This document shows positions 51,450 to 59,892 of a stretch of DNA of 64,000 nucleotides, in pieces (position 1 is the stretch's first letter; the number at the start of each line of letters is the position of its first letter). Source of the DNA: Fermentibacter sp963718745 [NCBI: Candidatus Fermentibacterota bacterium] (GTDB lineage Bacteria > Fermentibacterota > Fermentibacteria > Fermentibacterales); the NCBI GenBank assembly GCA_963718745.1, contig OY970370.1:2232001-2296000 (forward strand), given 5' to 3'. The position numbers and the translations under genes were made by a program. The notes below the pieces were generated by a model that made no database searches, had not been told where the DNA came from, and saw only the letters and a program-made list of their open reading frames with translations.

Positions 51450-51824
51450 ATGAGAATTGCACTCATTGCTGTCCTTACCGTCATGCATATGTGTTTGGCT
51501 GATGATGCCAACCGATGCTACTTTATCGGAGAAGTTGACTGGGACAATGCAGACTTTGCAGTAGTCCAGGTATCATCAAACGATGGTACAGTAATTAGAG
51601 ACTCGCTGCACCTATCTTCTCCGGGTACGTACTCCATTCCTGAACAAGAGCCTTGGTGGAGCAACTACTTTATCGAAGCAAACGAATACTGGCGTGTTGA
51701 TTGTTGGCTGATGCTTCATGGGTCTTCAGTACCAGTGCCACAGAGCCATTCCTATATCTACTTTCCAGATGATTTCTACCTAAGCTATGGTGTTTATTAC
51801 TGCGTAAGCGATTTTGGTTGGTAG
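51450..51824 (+). CDS. Small secreted orphan protein, AT-rich
   Basis: 124 residues: signal peptide MRIALIAVLTVMHMCLADDA, then a Tyr/Trp/Ser-rich beta domain (FIGEVDWDNADFAVVQVSSN; LSYGVYYCVSDFGW) with four Cys in the mature part. AAAGGAG and a good promoter precede it. Codon third positions are rich in A/T (about 44% GC overall by eye), unlike all neighbours, so it is probably recent foreign DNA. No family recognised. It lies just inside repeat copy 5. Confidence 0.75.
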   Translation: MRIALIAVLTVMHMCLADDANRCYFIGEVDWDNADFAVVQVSSNDGTVIRDSLHLSSPGTYSIPEQEPWWSNYFIEANEYWRVDCWLMLHGSSVPVPQSHSYIYFPDDFYLSYGVYYCVSDFGW

Positions 51825-51892
51825 ATTGTTCTGATTCTTCTTGAACAAAAACTCGGACGGAGCAGTGTGGTCAGGCGCCGAGGGATCAGATA

Positions 51893-53332
51893 ATGATCTT
51901 GTCGATTCCAGGCTGTCTCCTGACAGTTGCAGTGTGTGCTGCAGGAATGCCTGACCGCAGCACTGGATGGTACTCCACATATGGTGGCCCTGACGACGAG
52001 GATTTCGGCGGGATGATCAGATGCCTCGACGAGGGTTTCATCCTTGTCGGCACTACATGGTCCCCTGCGGAGTACGGCGATCTTCTCGTGGTGAGAACCG
52101 ATCCATTCGGCGGGCTGTTGTGGGAGTCGATCCCTGAACTAGGTTTCGAGGACTATGGCGCCTCGATATGCCAGCTCACCGATTCGAGCTTCCTCATCGC
52201 CGGGACGACTTACCCTAGTCTTACCGAAAGCAGCGATGCTTTTCTGATCGCACTGGATGCCAGCGGTACTACGTTGTGGACCAAGGTCATCGGATCTCCG
52301 GTCGAGGACTTCGTGTACGACATGAGCCCTGCAGATGATGGAACGTATGTCGCAGCCGGTGCACGTGGTGTCTATCCAGAGATGGATGCTCTGGTGATGA
52401 TGCTCGACAGCGCCGGGAACATCATCTGGGAGCGCACATATGGCAGTACGGGGAACGACTGCGCTTTCTCCGTCCGGCAAGCCGCGGACGGGGGATTCGT
52501 CGTTGCAGGGAAAAGTGTCTCGGGTGGGTCCGGCACGATGGACGGATGGATTCTGAAAACAGACTCATCCGGGGATCCTGAATGGGAGACAACCCTGGGC
52601 GGGGAAGGCTTCGATCAGTTCAGGTGCGTATGCCAGACGCAGGATGGGGGATTCCTCGCCGTCGGGAGCGGGTCTCCGTCAGGGTCGGGCATTCCTGACC
52701 TCTGGATGGCATGGTTCGACCCGGAAGGCGGAGTGGTCCGGGAATCATTCCTCGGTTCGGAGGAGTCGGCCGAAAGTGCTGAGTACGTCGAAGCGGCTGC
52801 CGATGGCGATTTCCTGATCACGGGAAGAAACGGCTCAGTTCAGAGTCCTCAGGGTGACCTCTGGCTCCTCGGGGTGGACAGTGCCGGAACGATCCAGTGG
52901 CAGCGATCCTGGGGTGGGGAGGATGTGGACGCCGGCTGCAGTCTGGTGGAGTGTCCCGGTGATGGGAGCATCGTGGTCGGAGGCAACACCAGGTCATTCG
53001 GCGAAGGCGGTTTCGATCTCGTCCTGGTTGGTTTCGATGATCCGACGGGTTGGATCGATCCTCCTCAGGACGATCTGCCGGTGCTCACCGTGAGCCCCAA
53101 TCCTGTCCGGACGATATCGGTGGTAGGATTCCGGCTTCCACGGCCTGGATTTGCGAGCCTCCGCATAATGGATCTGTCGGGGCATCTTGTCGCGGTTCTG
53201 TCCGAAGGGGATCTGCCCGCAGTGGAGCACTCCTTTCCGCTAGACTGCTCGATCCTTCCGTCCGGTGTCTACTTCTGCCGGCTCGAGTTCGAGGGGGCAA
53301 CAGTCTCGGTCAGGTTCGCGACGATTCGCTGA
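51893..53332 (+). CDS. Secreted seven-bladed propeller protein with C-terminal sorting-like domain
   Basis: 479 residues; signal peptide MILSIPGCLLTVAVCAAG. Seven repeats of ~48-55 residues, each with DGGFLAVG-like centre (DEGFILVG, DSSFLIAG, DGTYVAAG, DGGFVVAG, DGGFLAVG, DGDFLITG, DGSIVVGG), followed by an acidic strand and 'G...W...' turn, giving a seven-bladed propeller. The C-terminus (VSPNPVRTISVVGFRLPRPG ... IMDLSGHLV ... LPSGVYFCRLEF) is a T9SS-A/FlgD-like domain. Probably a secreted or surface protein. Normal high GC, unlike the gene just upstream. Confidence 0.82.
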   Translation: MILSIPGCLLTVAVCAAGMPDRSTGWYSTYGGPDDEDFGGMIRCLDEGFILVGTTWSPAEYGDLLVVRTDPFGGLLWESIPELGFEDYGASICQLTDSSFLIAGTTYPSLTESSDAFLIALDASGTTLWTKVIGSPVEDFVYDMSPADDGTYVAAGARGVYPEMDALVMMLDSAGNIIWERTYGSTGNDCAFSVRQAADGGFVVAGKSVSGGSGTMDGWILKTDSSGDPEWETTLGGEGFDQFRCVCQTQDGGFLAVGSGSPSGSGIPDLWMAWFDPEGGVVRESFLGSEESAESAEYVEAAADGDFLITGRNGSVQSPQGDLWLLGVDSAGTIQWQRSWGGEDVDAGCSLVECPGDGSIVVGGNTRSFGEGGFDLVLVGFDDPTGWIDPPQDDLPVLTVSPNPVRTISVVGFRLPRPGFASLRIMDLSGHLVAVLSEGDLPAVEHSFPLDCSILPSGVYFCRLEFEGATVSVRFATIR

Positions 53333-53371
53333 CGAATATGGCCGATGGAGGGTCCGGGGGGGGCTGAGAGT

Positions 53372-53443
53372 GAGTTGGGATCAATAGTAAAACCGATCCT
53401 GATCTCGTCTCAAGCAGATTAGGACCAGTTGAAAAACCGGTCC
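53372..53443 (+). repeat. Palindromic repeat, copy 6 (degenerate, composite)
   Basis: A type B right arm (53372-53399) followed by a type A right arm (53418-53443), with no matching complete left arms. The inner part GATCCTGATCT (53395-53405) can pair with AGATTAGGACC (53416-53426), 9 of 11. It lies between convergent genes. Confidence 0.8.
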
Positions 53444-53452
53444 GGAGGGGGG

Positions 53453-54235
53453 CTACCAGAGGAAGCGGAGGCCGGCGTACGTCTCGCCCTCGAGCTGCCT
53501 CAGGGGCTGAGTGTCCACGGGGTAGTGGGTGAGGTGGAACTCCACCGCCGTGTCGCCCCCGCCGGGCATGTAGCGGGTGTAGGCCTCGATCCTTTGTCTG
53601 GAGGACGATCCGCCGTCCTCATGGAAGAAGAACTCGGGCCTGTAGCGCAGGCCTCCCGCCCAGGAGCGCCAGGCGGCCACGGGCATGTCGGCCTCTCCCT
53701 GCAGCGACCAGTCGAAGTCGTGACCCTTCTGGAAGCCGTCTCCGCGAGGGCGGTACAGCCCTATCGAAGCCCAGCCGGAGGGAGTCCCTCCCGTTGGAAG
53801 GAAACCGAGACCCGCCTGCGGCTGGAACTCGTCCTCGAACAGGACGACCCCCGCCTTCACGTTGTTCATGTACTCCGAGAGGGTGTCGGGCATGTCTATG
53901 TTGTGGAAGCACTCGTGGTCGGTGTAGAGCCTGGCCTCGCCCCAGCCCGTGTCCCAGGCGAACTCGAACCGGATGTTCCAGTGCCCGCCGTAGATGTTGA
54001 ACTTCATGTCCGGGTTGTTCCAGCTCTCGCCCATGTAGGTGTCCATCTCCAGTCCCAGCCGCGCGGCGAACCGCCCGGCCGTGACCGGGGTGATTGTCGC
54101 CGCTATCTCGCCGAAGACGAAGTGTGCGATGTCCGAATCGAAGAACTTGAACACGCCGAGCTTCCCGTCCGAGGTCATGGGGAACTCGAGGGTGCCTAGC
54201 AGGGCGAGGAGCATGGCTGACGTGAAGCCTGTCAT
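53453..54235 (-). CDS. Predicted outer-membrane or exported beta-rich protein
   Basis: 260 residues from ATG 54235, in ATGA-type overlap with the PDO stop. Short hydrophobic start (MTGFTSAMLLALLGTLEF), then repeated 9-12-residue beta strands with aromatic girdle residues (FAARLGLEMDTYMGE; WNIRFEFAWDTGWGEARLY; YAGLRFLW) and a C-terminal Trp, a beta-barrel pattern. No named family. Last gene of the thioredoxin operon, so it might be a substrate or beneficiary of disulfide chemistry, although it has very few Cys. Confidence 0.65.
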   Translation of the reverse strand: MTGFTSAMLLALLGTLEFPMTSDGKLGVFKFFDSDIAHFVFGEIAATITPVTAGRFAARLGLEMDTYMGESWNNPDMKFNIYGGHWNIRFEFAWDTGWGEARLYTDHECFHNIDMPDTLSEYMNNVKAGVVLFEDEFQPQAGLGFLPTGGTPSGWASIGLYRPRGDGFQKGHDFDWSLQGEADMPVAAWRSWAGGLRYRPEFFFHEDGGSSSRQRIEAYTRYMPGGGDTAVEFHLTHYPVDTQPLRQLEGETYAGLRFLW

Positions 54236-54933
54236 TCGGCGTCCGGTTCCAGGAAGGTCAGGAGGTCGCGCGACACTTCGATGGAGTCGATCGAAGGCAG
54301 CGCGGCCGCGAGCGCCTTCACGAACACGGCCTCCGGCAGCGAACCCTCGAGGTGAAGCCTGTCGTTTATGACCGTCCTCGGAACGCCCTGGACCGAATAT
54401 CTGGCCGACATCTCCGGGAATTCGTTCGCCTCGATGATCTCCGCCCTGACCCTGGGGCTGGCCGCCGCCAGCCTGAGCGCGGTGACCGCAGCCCTGGGGC
54501 AGTGCGGGCACGTGGGCGTCACGAAGACCTTCAGAAGGAGATCCCTGTCCAGGCCGGCGAGGAAGTCGGAGGTGGCCTGCTCGATCTCCGGCTTCCCGCT
54601 GCCTGCGTCGACTATCGAGGTGAGGAGGGTCGTGAACTCGTACCCGGAGGGCGTGCCGTAGAGCCGCGCACGGTTGTGGGTGCCGTCCGAGACGAGGATC
54701 GCCGGTACGGCAACTATCGCGTCCGATTCCTTCTGCGCGGTGTCGGTCAGGAAATTGAGCTTCTCGAGCCTGATCCTGCCCGACAGGGAGGCGAGTTCGG
54801 TGACGATCCTCTCCGTGTCGAGGCATCCGTCGCAGTTGAGCCGCTGCGTGTAGAGCCTGATGCTCACATCCTTCGCGATGCCTTCGAAGAGCTTCCTGAC
54901 CTGTTCGGCATCGGCCGCTGACAAAAGACCCAT
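54232..54933 (-). CDS. Protein disulfide oxidoreductase (PDO), two thioredoxin folds
   Basis: 233 residues, the PDO length. Two thioredoxin-like units: the first with Cys34-Asp-Gly-Cys37 (LYTQRLNCDGCLDTERIV), the second with Cys142-Pro-His-Cys145 (LKVFVTPTCPHCPRAAV) and the cis-Pro loop VQGVPRTVINDRLHLEG. PDOs shuffle intracellular disulfides and accept electrons from thioredoxin reductase. It sits 16 nt after trxB, so the reductase partner is co-transcribed. The N-terminal CDGC differs from the more common CxxC of archaeal PDO. Confidence 0.88.
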   Translation of the reverse strand: MGLLSAADAEQVRKLFEGIAKDVSIRLYTQRLNCDGCLDTERIVTELASLSGRIRLEKLNFLTDTAQKESDAIVAVPAILVSDGTHNRARLYGTPSGYEFTTLLTSIVDAGSGKPEIEQATSDFLAGLDRDLLLKVFVTPTCPHCPRAAVTALRLAAASPRVRAEIIEANEFPEMSARYSVQGVPRTVINDRLHLEGSLPEAVFVKALAAALPSIDSIEVSRDLLTFLEPDAE

Positions 54934-54949
54934 GAGGACCCTCCCCGGG

Positions 54950-55912
54950 CTAACCGCCGAGTTCGATGTGGTGCCAGGCCGCGGATGCAGCCCTGGCGCC
55001 GTCCGCAGCGGCTGTGACCACCTGCCGGAGGGGGTTCGATGTGACGTCCCCGGCGGCGAATACGTCCTTCCTGGAGGTTCGGACTATGTCTGTGGTCCAG
55101 ACCGTGCCGTCGTCGTTGAGCCTTATCAATTCCCTGAACGGTTCGGTGGCCGGTCTGCGCCCGACGTACATGAATATCCCGTCGACCGCCATCTCCTCGG
55201 TGCCATTCGGCGTGTCCAGCAGGGCGCTCTCGACGCCGGTGCCGCCACGGATGTCCAGCAGGCGGCTGTTCCAGCGCACTTCCACCGCTCCGGAACCGAG
55301 CAGCTTCGTGGCCAGGGCGGGCTCCGCCCGGAGGGCGTCCCGCCTGTGCACCAGGGTGACCCGCGCGGCGAAGGATGTCAGATGGAGAGCTTCCTTGACG
55401 GCGCTGTCCCCCCCGCCGACGACCATCACGTGTTTCCCGCGGAAGAACGGGGCGTCGCAGGTGGCGCAGTAGCTCACCCCGCGTCCGTAGAACCTGTCCT
55501 CGCCCGGTATGCCCAGCTTGGCCGGGGCAGCGCCGGTGGCGATTATCAGGACCTTGGCCTCCATCGCCCCGCCATCCGCCTGCACTCGAAGGGCTCCGCC
55601 CTCCGCGGAGGCGGACGATGCCTGCTCGGACAGGAACACCGAACCGGACGACACCGCCTGGGAGCGCATCGCCTCCACCAGGGCGCCGCCGGTCGTCGAT
55701 GCTATGCCTGGATAGTTCTCGATCTTGTCAGTGAGCGCCGCCTGACCTCCGGGCTGCCAGCCCTCGAGGACCGCATTGCCCAGTCCGTACCGGGAGAGGT
55801 ACATGGCGGCGGCGAGGCCCGCAGGCCCGCCCCCCGCGACGATCACATCGAAGTTCCGCCCGGGCGCCCCTCCGGGGGACGGCACCAGGCCCGCCTTCAG
55901 ATCGAGGCTCAT
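54950..55912 (-). CDS. trxB: Thioredoxin reductase
   Basis: 320 residues. FAD site DVIVAGGGPAGLAAAMYLSR, active disulfide Cys149-Ala-Thr-Cys152 (VSYCATCDAPFF), NAD(P)H Rossmann motif VVGGGDSAVKEALHLTSF, and C-terminal FAD motif VFAAGDVTSNPLRQVVTAAADG. It reduces thioredoxin and probably the PDO with NAD(P)H in the cytosol. Second gene after trxA (19-nt gap). An N-terminal extension of ~18 residues precedes the first strand. Low-molecular-weight, two-domain type. Confidence 0.97.
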   Translation of the reverse strand: MSLDLKAGLVPSPGGAPGRNFDVIVAGGGPAGLAAAMYLSRYGLGNAVLEGWQPGGQAALTDKIENYPGIASTTGGALVEAMRSQAVSSGSVFLSEQASSASAEGGALRVQADGGAMEAKVLIIATGAAPAKLGIPGEDRFYGRGVSYCATCDAPFFRGKHVMVVGGGDSAVKEALHLTSFAARVTLVHRRDALRAEPALATKLLGSGAVEVRWNSRLLDIRGGTGVESALLDTPNGTEEMAVDGIFMYVGRRPATEPFRELIRLNDDGTVWTTDIVRTSRKDVFAAGDVTSNPLRQVVTAAADGARAASAAWHHIELGG

Positions 55913-55931
55913 GGGATGGACCGGCCCGCCG

Positions 55932-56255
55932 CTATGCCTGTGCTATGGTCTGGAGCTGCGCGATCAGGGACGGCTTGTCCCTGAAGCCGACGAGCCTGTC
56001 GACCTCCTGCCCCGCCTTGAACACTATCATGGTCGGGACGCCCCTGACGCCGTAGGTCGCGGCCTCGGACTGGTTCTGGTCGATGTCCATCTCGTAGAAG
56101 TCCCAGCCGGTCAATTCTCCGGCGATCTGCTCGAGGACCGGATGGAGCATCCTGCAGGGACCGCACCACGTCGCGCTGAAATCGACAAGCACGAAACGGT
56201 CCGATACCGAAGTGACGACTGGGAGCTCTTTCCCGGATATCTTCTTCAGGGCCAT
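55932..56255 (-). CDS. trxA: Thioredoxin
   Basis: 107 residues from ATG 56255 (AAAGGAG upstream). Active site Cys31-Gly-Pro-Cys34 in VDFSATWCGPCRMLHPVLEQ, cis-Pro loop YGVRGVPTMIVFKAGQEV, C-terminal helix LIAQLQTIAQA. Small cytosolic disulfide reductant kept reduced by TrxB encoded next. First gene of trxA-trxB-pdo-OMP operon, divergent from 56392. Confidence 0.97.
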   Translation of the reverse strand: MALKKISGKELPVVTSVSDRFVLVDFSATWCGPCRMLHPVLEQIAGELTGWDFYEMDIDQNQSEAATYGVRGVPTMIVFKAGQEVDRLVGFRDKPSLIAQLQTIAQA

Positions 56256-56391
56256 GGGCCGCTCCTTTCGTTTGCATCTCATGCGAGAATGAATAATCCG
56301 TCGAACCGGTTCCCGCGGCAGGGCCACCGTCCGCGGGCTGCCACCCCCTGCCCTGCAATGAGCATATTGAGAACTGACCTGGAGGTGCAAC

Positions 56392-58038
56392 ATGAGCCTC
56401 GAATCAAGGCTCGCGATAGAAGAGTTCGAGACCCTGGCGAAGGGCATCATCCTGCGCGGCTACTACCGCCCCGGCGGCGAGTCCGGGTCTAGCCTGCGGA
56501 AGTTCATGACGATCTCGAAGCCGGCCCTCTACGAACTCGTGGACGATCCGGAAAGGCTCGACGCCGACGCCCTGCTCTATGTTCTCATGAGGCTGCCGGA
56601 CGGCATCTGGTCGGTCAGGCAGATTACGGTGGTCAGGGAGATAGGCGGAGACGAGGCCGGGGACTTCGCCCCGGTGGAGACCAGGGCCAGGCGCAGGCCC
56701 ACGTACAGGACCGGCCCCGACTCGTTCGTCACGGCATTCCGCGGAGGGATGAGCGATCTCGTCGACTTCATCTCCGCCCTGACCTGCTTCCAGATCGAGG
56801 CGGACAAGATGAGGGCGAGGTACGCGGCCTACAGGGCGAAGCTCGAAGAGGACCCCGCCCACCTGTCGATCTGGCGGACCATCGAGGAGTACCAGCCGGC
56901 GGAGGGCGGGCCGCAGGGCTCCGACCACCTGTCCCTGCTGCATGAGTTGTCGGTGGAGTTCAGGTGCGGCTACGGGGCGGTCAAGGCGCTGGACGCGTCC
57001 CTCTCCGGGCGTCTGGTGGAGGTTGTGAAGGCGATCGCATCCACCGGCCCGCGCGATCTCAAGGTTGTCTTCTCGGACAGGTTCGGCCTGGTGGGGATGT
57101 ACAGCCGGAAGGCGAAGCTCTGGACCGCTTCGCTCGTCGCCGCGATGGAGGAGAGGGGGCTGGCCGGCCGGAACGTCTTCATGGTATCCAGCAACAGGCA
57201 CAGCATTATCAACTGCCTTTCCCCCTACCTGCGGCGGCACTGGGCAGAGCTGGGGATGAGCGGTCCCACCGATTACGCAGGCGCGAGGGACGCCATGGAC
57301 CGGTCCGGAGCGGCCTCGATGAAGGAGGCCGAGGAAATGGCCGGAGGGATTCACTCCATCCCTGTCCCGCCGGACATGCCCTTCTGCCAGCTCGTCGACC
57401 TCGATGCGATCGATCCCGCCCTGACCGATCCCAGGCTGCCTGCGGTGGAGCAGCCGGGCGGAGTGATAGTGAACATGGACTATGCCTTCGGCGAGGAGGG
57501 CTTCTTCCTCTTCAACGAGATGCTCGAGTCGATGGGCGGGAGGGTCGGCGGGATCTACGTGATGGGCAAGGCCGGGACCCTGGTGGGAGGCAGGGGCGAC
57601 TTGATGCTGCCTTCATACTTCGTGAAGCAGGGCTCGAGCGATGTCTACGAGATCGACAACTGCCTGGCGCCCGAGGATTTCGACGGCTCGGGCGGGCATT
57701 CGGTCCACTCCGGGGGTCCGATGCTGACCGTCTCCGGGACATTCCTCCAGAACGAGGGAGTGCTGAAGTACTTCAGGGACAACTGGAAGGCACTGGGAGT
57801 CGAGATGGAGGGGATTCCATACGCCAAGGCCGTGAGGCACGCGATAGTGAGGAAGAGAGTCGACCCGGCCGTGCGTCTCGGAGTGGTGTACTACGCCTCG
57901 GACGCTCCGCTGTCCGGAGACCTGCTGTCGGTCCCGCTGGGGGACACCGGGATCGTGCCCGTGTATGCCGCGAGCCTGGCCATACTGCGGAGCATACTCA
58001 AGGGCTGCGGGAGGCCGCCTAGCCGACCTGCTTCTTGA
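56392..58038 (+). CDS. Large protein of unknown function, phosphorylase-like C-terminal motifs
   Basis: 548 residues, AGGTG before the ATG. The N-terminal ~200 residues are helical. The middle has 'LKVVFSDRFGLVGMYSRKAKLW'. The C-terminal part has 'VIVNMDYAFGEEGFFLFNEML', 'GIYVMGKAGTLVGGRGDLMLPS' and 'VHSGGPMLTVSGTFLQNEGV', an order of strands, Gly turns and acidic residues that recalls nucleoside-phosphorylase folds. It may belong to a DUF (possibly DUF6909), not assigned with confidence. Cytosolic. Divergent from trxA; its end overlaps the small repeat gene by 20 nt. Confidence 0.7.
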   Translation: MSLESRLAIEEFETLAKGIILRGYYRPGGESGSSLRKFMTISKPALYELVDDPERLDADALLYVLMRLPDGIWSVRQITVVREIGGDEAGDFAPVETRARRRPTYRTGPDSFVTAFRGGMSDLVDFISALTCFQIEADKMRARYAAYRAKLEEDPAHLSIWRTIEEYQPAEGGPQGSDHLSLLHELSVEFRCGYGAVKALDASLSGRLVEVVKAIASTGPRDLKVVFSDRFGLVGMYSRKAKLWTASLVAAMEERGLAGRNVFMVSSNRHSIINCLSPYLRRHWAELGMSGPTDYAGARDAMDRSGAASMKEAEEMAGGIHSIPVPPDMPFCQLVDLDAIDPALTDPRLPAVEQPGGVIVNMDYAFGEEGFFLFNEMLESMGGRVGGIYVMGKAGTLVGGRGDLMLPSYFVKQGSSDVYEIDNCLAPEDFDGSGGHSVHSGGPMLTVSGTFLQNEGVLKYFRDNWKALGVEMEGIPYAKAVRHAIVRKRVDPAVRLGVVYYASDAPLSGDLLSVPLGDTGIVPVYAASLAILRSILKGCGRPPSRPAS

Positions 58039-58318
58039 CGATCATCACGGCGCCGCCCAGGCAGTCGCCTATCGCCGCGACCGTCCAGCCCTCCTTCTCC
58101 TTCTCCTTCACCAGCTGGGCGACGTTGTCCTTCATCTTCCAGTACAGCTGGATCACCTCATGGTTCCAGACCCCTCCGCTACGGATAAGCACGAGGATGC
58201 TGCCTGTGAAGACCTCGCCCAGTGTCGCCACGCTCCAGCCGTCCGGTTCGAGGTCCCGGATCACCTTCTCGAGAGAGCCCCGGCTCTTCCACGAAGCCGT
58301 GATCACTCTGTGCTCCAT
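58019..58318 (-). CDS. Small protein with two repeats of a GW...G unit
   Basis: 99 residues built as two ~32-residue copies: EKVIRDLEPDGWSVATLGEV followed by FTGSILVLIRSG, and AQLVKEKEKEGWTVAAIGDC followed by LGGAVMIVKKQ. Each is an amphipathic helix, GW(S/T)VA-(T/A)-(L/I)G turn and a hydrophobic strand, like the DUF4177-type ferredoxin-like half. Starts 10 nt after the aminotransferase stop, so it is in the polysaccharide operon. No signal peptide; function unknown. Confidence 0.7.
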   Translation of the reverse strand: MEHRVITASWKSRGSLEKVIRDLEPDGWSVATLGEVFTGSILVLIRSGGVWNHEVIQLYWKMKDNVAQLVKEKEKEGWTVAAIGDCLGGAVMIVKKQVG

Positions 58319-58328
58319 CCCGGTCCCC

Positions 58329-59870
58329 CTATTCGGGTTCGCTGCGGACCCCGGAGCGAGCCGGGGTGCCGCAATCTGGAAAATCGATCAGGAGGGGCCG
58401 GGGGGTATCCACATAGTCCCCGCCTCCAGCCCATCCGTACTCGCCGCAGGGCATCCTCTCGTACATCCCCTCGTAGTCGCGCCATGAATCCACGAGGGCG
58501 TTCAGTGCGCCAGTCAGGACATCCACGTCCTCCGGATCGGTGCAGGGGGACAGGGAGATACGTACGAAACCGGGCTTCTGCCAGAGGTCGCCCTGGTCTA
58601 GCGCCTTCCTTATCGTGCAGGAGAGCCCTTCGTCTATGCCGAGGAGATCATGACCGTAGGTGCCCGCGCACATGCAGCCCGAACGCACCTGCAGGCCGTA
58701 CAGATCGTTGAGGAGGCGCACCGCGAGGCTGTGGTCCAGGAGGCAGTCGTCCAGCAGCATCGAATAGGTTCCAAGGGCACGGGAGCCCGGATTCCCGAGG
58801 AGCCTTATGCGGGGATTGCCGGCGATCCCGGCTTCGAAGCGCGCCCGCAGCTCCCTCTCGGCATCTTCGATCAGGTCAGTGCCGATGTACTCCTTCAGCT
58901 GGAAGACGAGGCCCGCGCGTATGATCTGTATGATGGGCGGAGTGCCGCCCTCCTCCCGGTGCTCGATGTCCGACAGATACCTGTGGTCCCAGGGGCTGGT
59001 GTACAGGACGGTGCCCCCTCCGGGATCCACGGGCACGGAACCGCTGAACAGGCAGCGGTTCGCGGCGAGGATGCCAGGGGTCTGGGGACCGCCGATGAAC
59101 TTGTGGGTGGAGATGAAGACTGCGTCCTTCCTCCGTCCCTCGCCGCCCTCCGGATGCAGGCGGACGGGCAGGTACGGCGCCGAGGCGGCGTAGTCGAAGA
59201 ACGCGTATCCGCGGGCTTCGTGCATCACCTCGGCCAGAGCGTCGACATCGTTCGCTATGCCTGTGACGTTCGATGCGGCGGAGAACGTCCCTATCTTCAG
59301 AGGGCGCGCGGCCACCTCGGGCAGGGCGAGCTGCCGTTCGAGGTCCCTCCAGTCGATCCTGCCTTCCGCGTCGAATCCGACGAACCTCGCCTCACCGAGG
59401 GTCTCGCGCCAGGAGATGTCGTTCGAATGGTGCTCCATCCTCGATCTGAAGATCACCGGCCTGAACTCGACCGGGACTCTCGTCCTGCAGCCGCATGCCT
59501 CCATCAGGCCGTCGTGGACGCGGAGCCCCATGGCGTGGATAAGGTGGTTGATCGCACCCGTCGATCCCGAACCCGTGAAGAGGATCACATCTCCATCGCT
59601 GGCGCCGAGAGCGTCCGCGACGACGTCGCGCGCACGGTCGACGTAGGAGGTCATCCGCTTCCCCGAGTCGCTGCCCGAGGTGTGCGTGTTGGACATGTGC
59701 GGGAGTACCTCCCGCGCTATCAGGTCCTCGATGGGGCGGAACGGCAGACCCGACGCGATGTAGTCGAAATAGATCCTGCGCCTGGACCCGAAGGGCGTCG
59801 TTATGGCCGAATCCGTTCCGATGACGTTGTCCCGCAGGTATCTGAGCTTTGGATGGTCGAGTACGGACAT
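58329..59870 (-). CDS. Class V aminotransferase, cysteine desulfurase-like
   Basis: 513 residues, longer than SufS. PLP Lys in FISTHKFIGGPQTPGIL, FTGSGSTGAINHLIHAMG, RMEHHSNDISWRE, and a Cys pair in VRSGCMCAGTYGH at the usual persulfide-loop position. A C-terminal extension of ~90 residues follows. It may be a desulfurase or a PLP lyase; the substrate is not fixed by sequence. It lies between the phosphotransferase gene and the small repeat gene in what otherwise looks like a glycan operon. Confidence 0.85.
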   Translation of the reverse strand: MSVLDHPKLRYLRDNVIGTDSAITTPFGSRRRIYFDYIASGLPFRPIEDLIAREVLPHMSNTHTSGSDSGKRMTSYVDRARDVVADALGASDGDVILFTGSGSTGAINHLIHAMGLRVHDGLMEACGCRTRVPVEFRPVIFRSRMEHHSNDISWRETLGEARFVGFDAEGRIDWRDLERQLALPEVAARPLKIGTFSAASNVTGIANDVDALAEVMHEARGYAFFDYAASAPYLPVRLHPEGGEGRRKDAVFISTHKFIGGPQTPGILAANRCLFSGSVPVDPGGGTVLYTSPWDHRYLSDIEHREEGGTPPIIQIIRAGLVFQLKEYIGTDLIEDAERELRARFEAGIAGNPRIRLLGNPGSRALGTYSMLLDDCLLDHSLAVRLLNDLYGLQVRSGCMCAGTYGHDLLGIDEGLSCTIRKALDQGDLWQKPGFVRISLSPCTDPEDVDVLTGALNALVDSWRDYEGMYERMPCGEYGWAGGGDYVDTPRPLLIDFPDCGTPARSGVRSEPE

Positions 59871-59892
59871 GCTGCCCGGAACTCCTCCCCGC

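Noticed and set aside
44963-53443. CRISPR array
   Set aside because: The repeats are ~80-bp palindromes 0.7-2.2 kb apart with genes between them, not short direct repeats with short spacers, and no cas genes are present.
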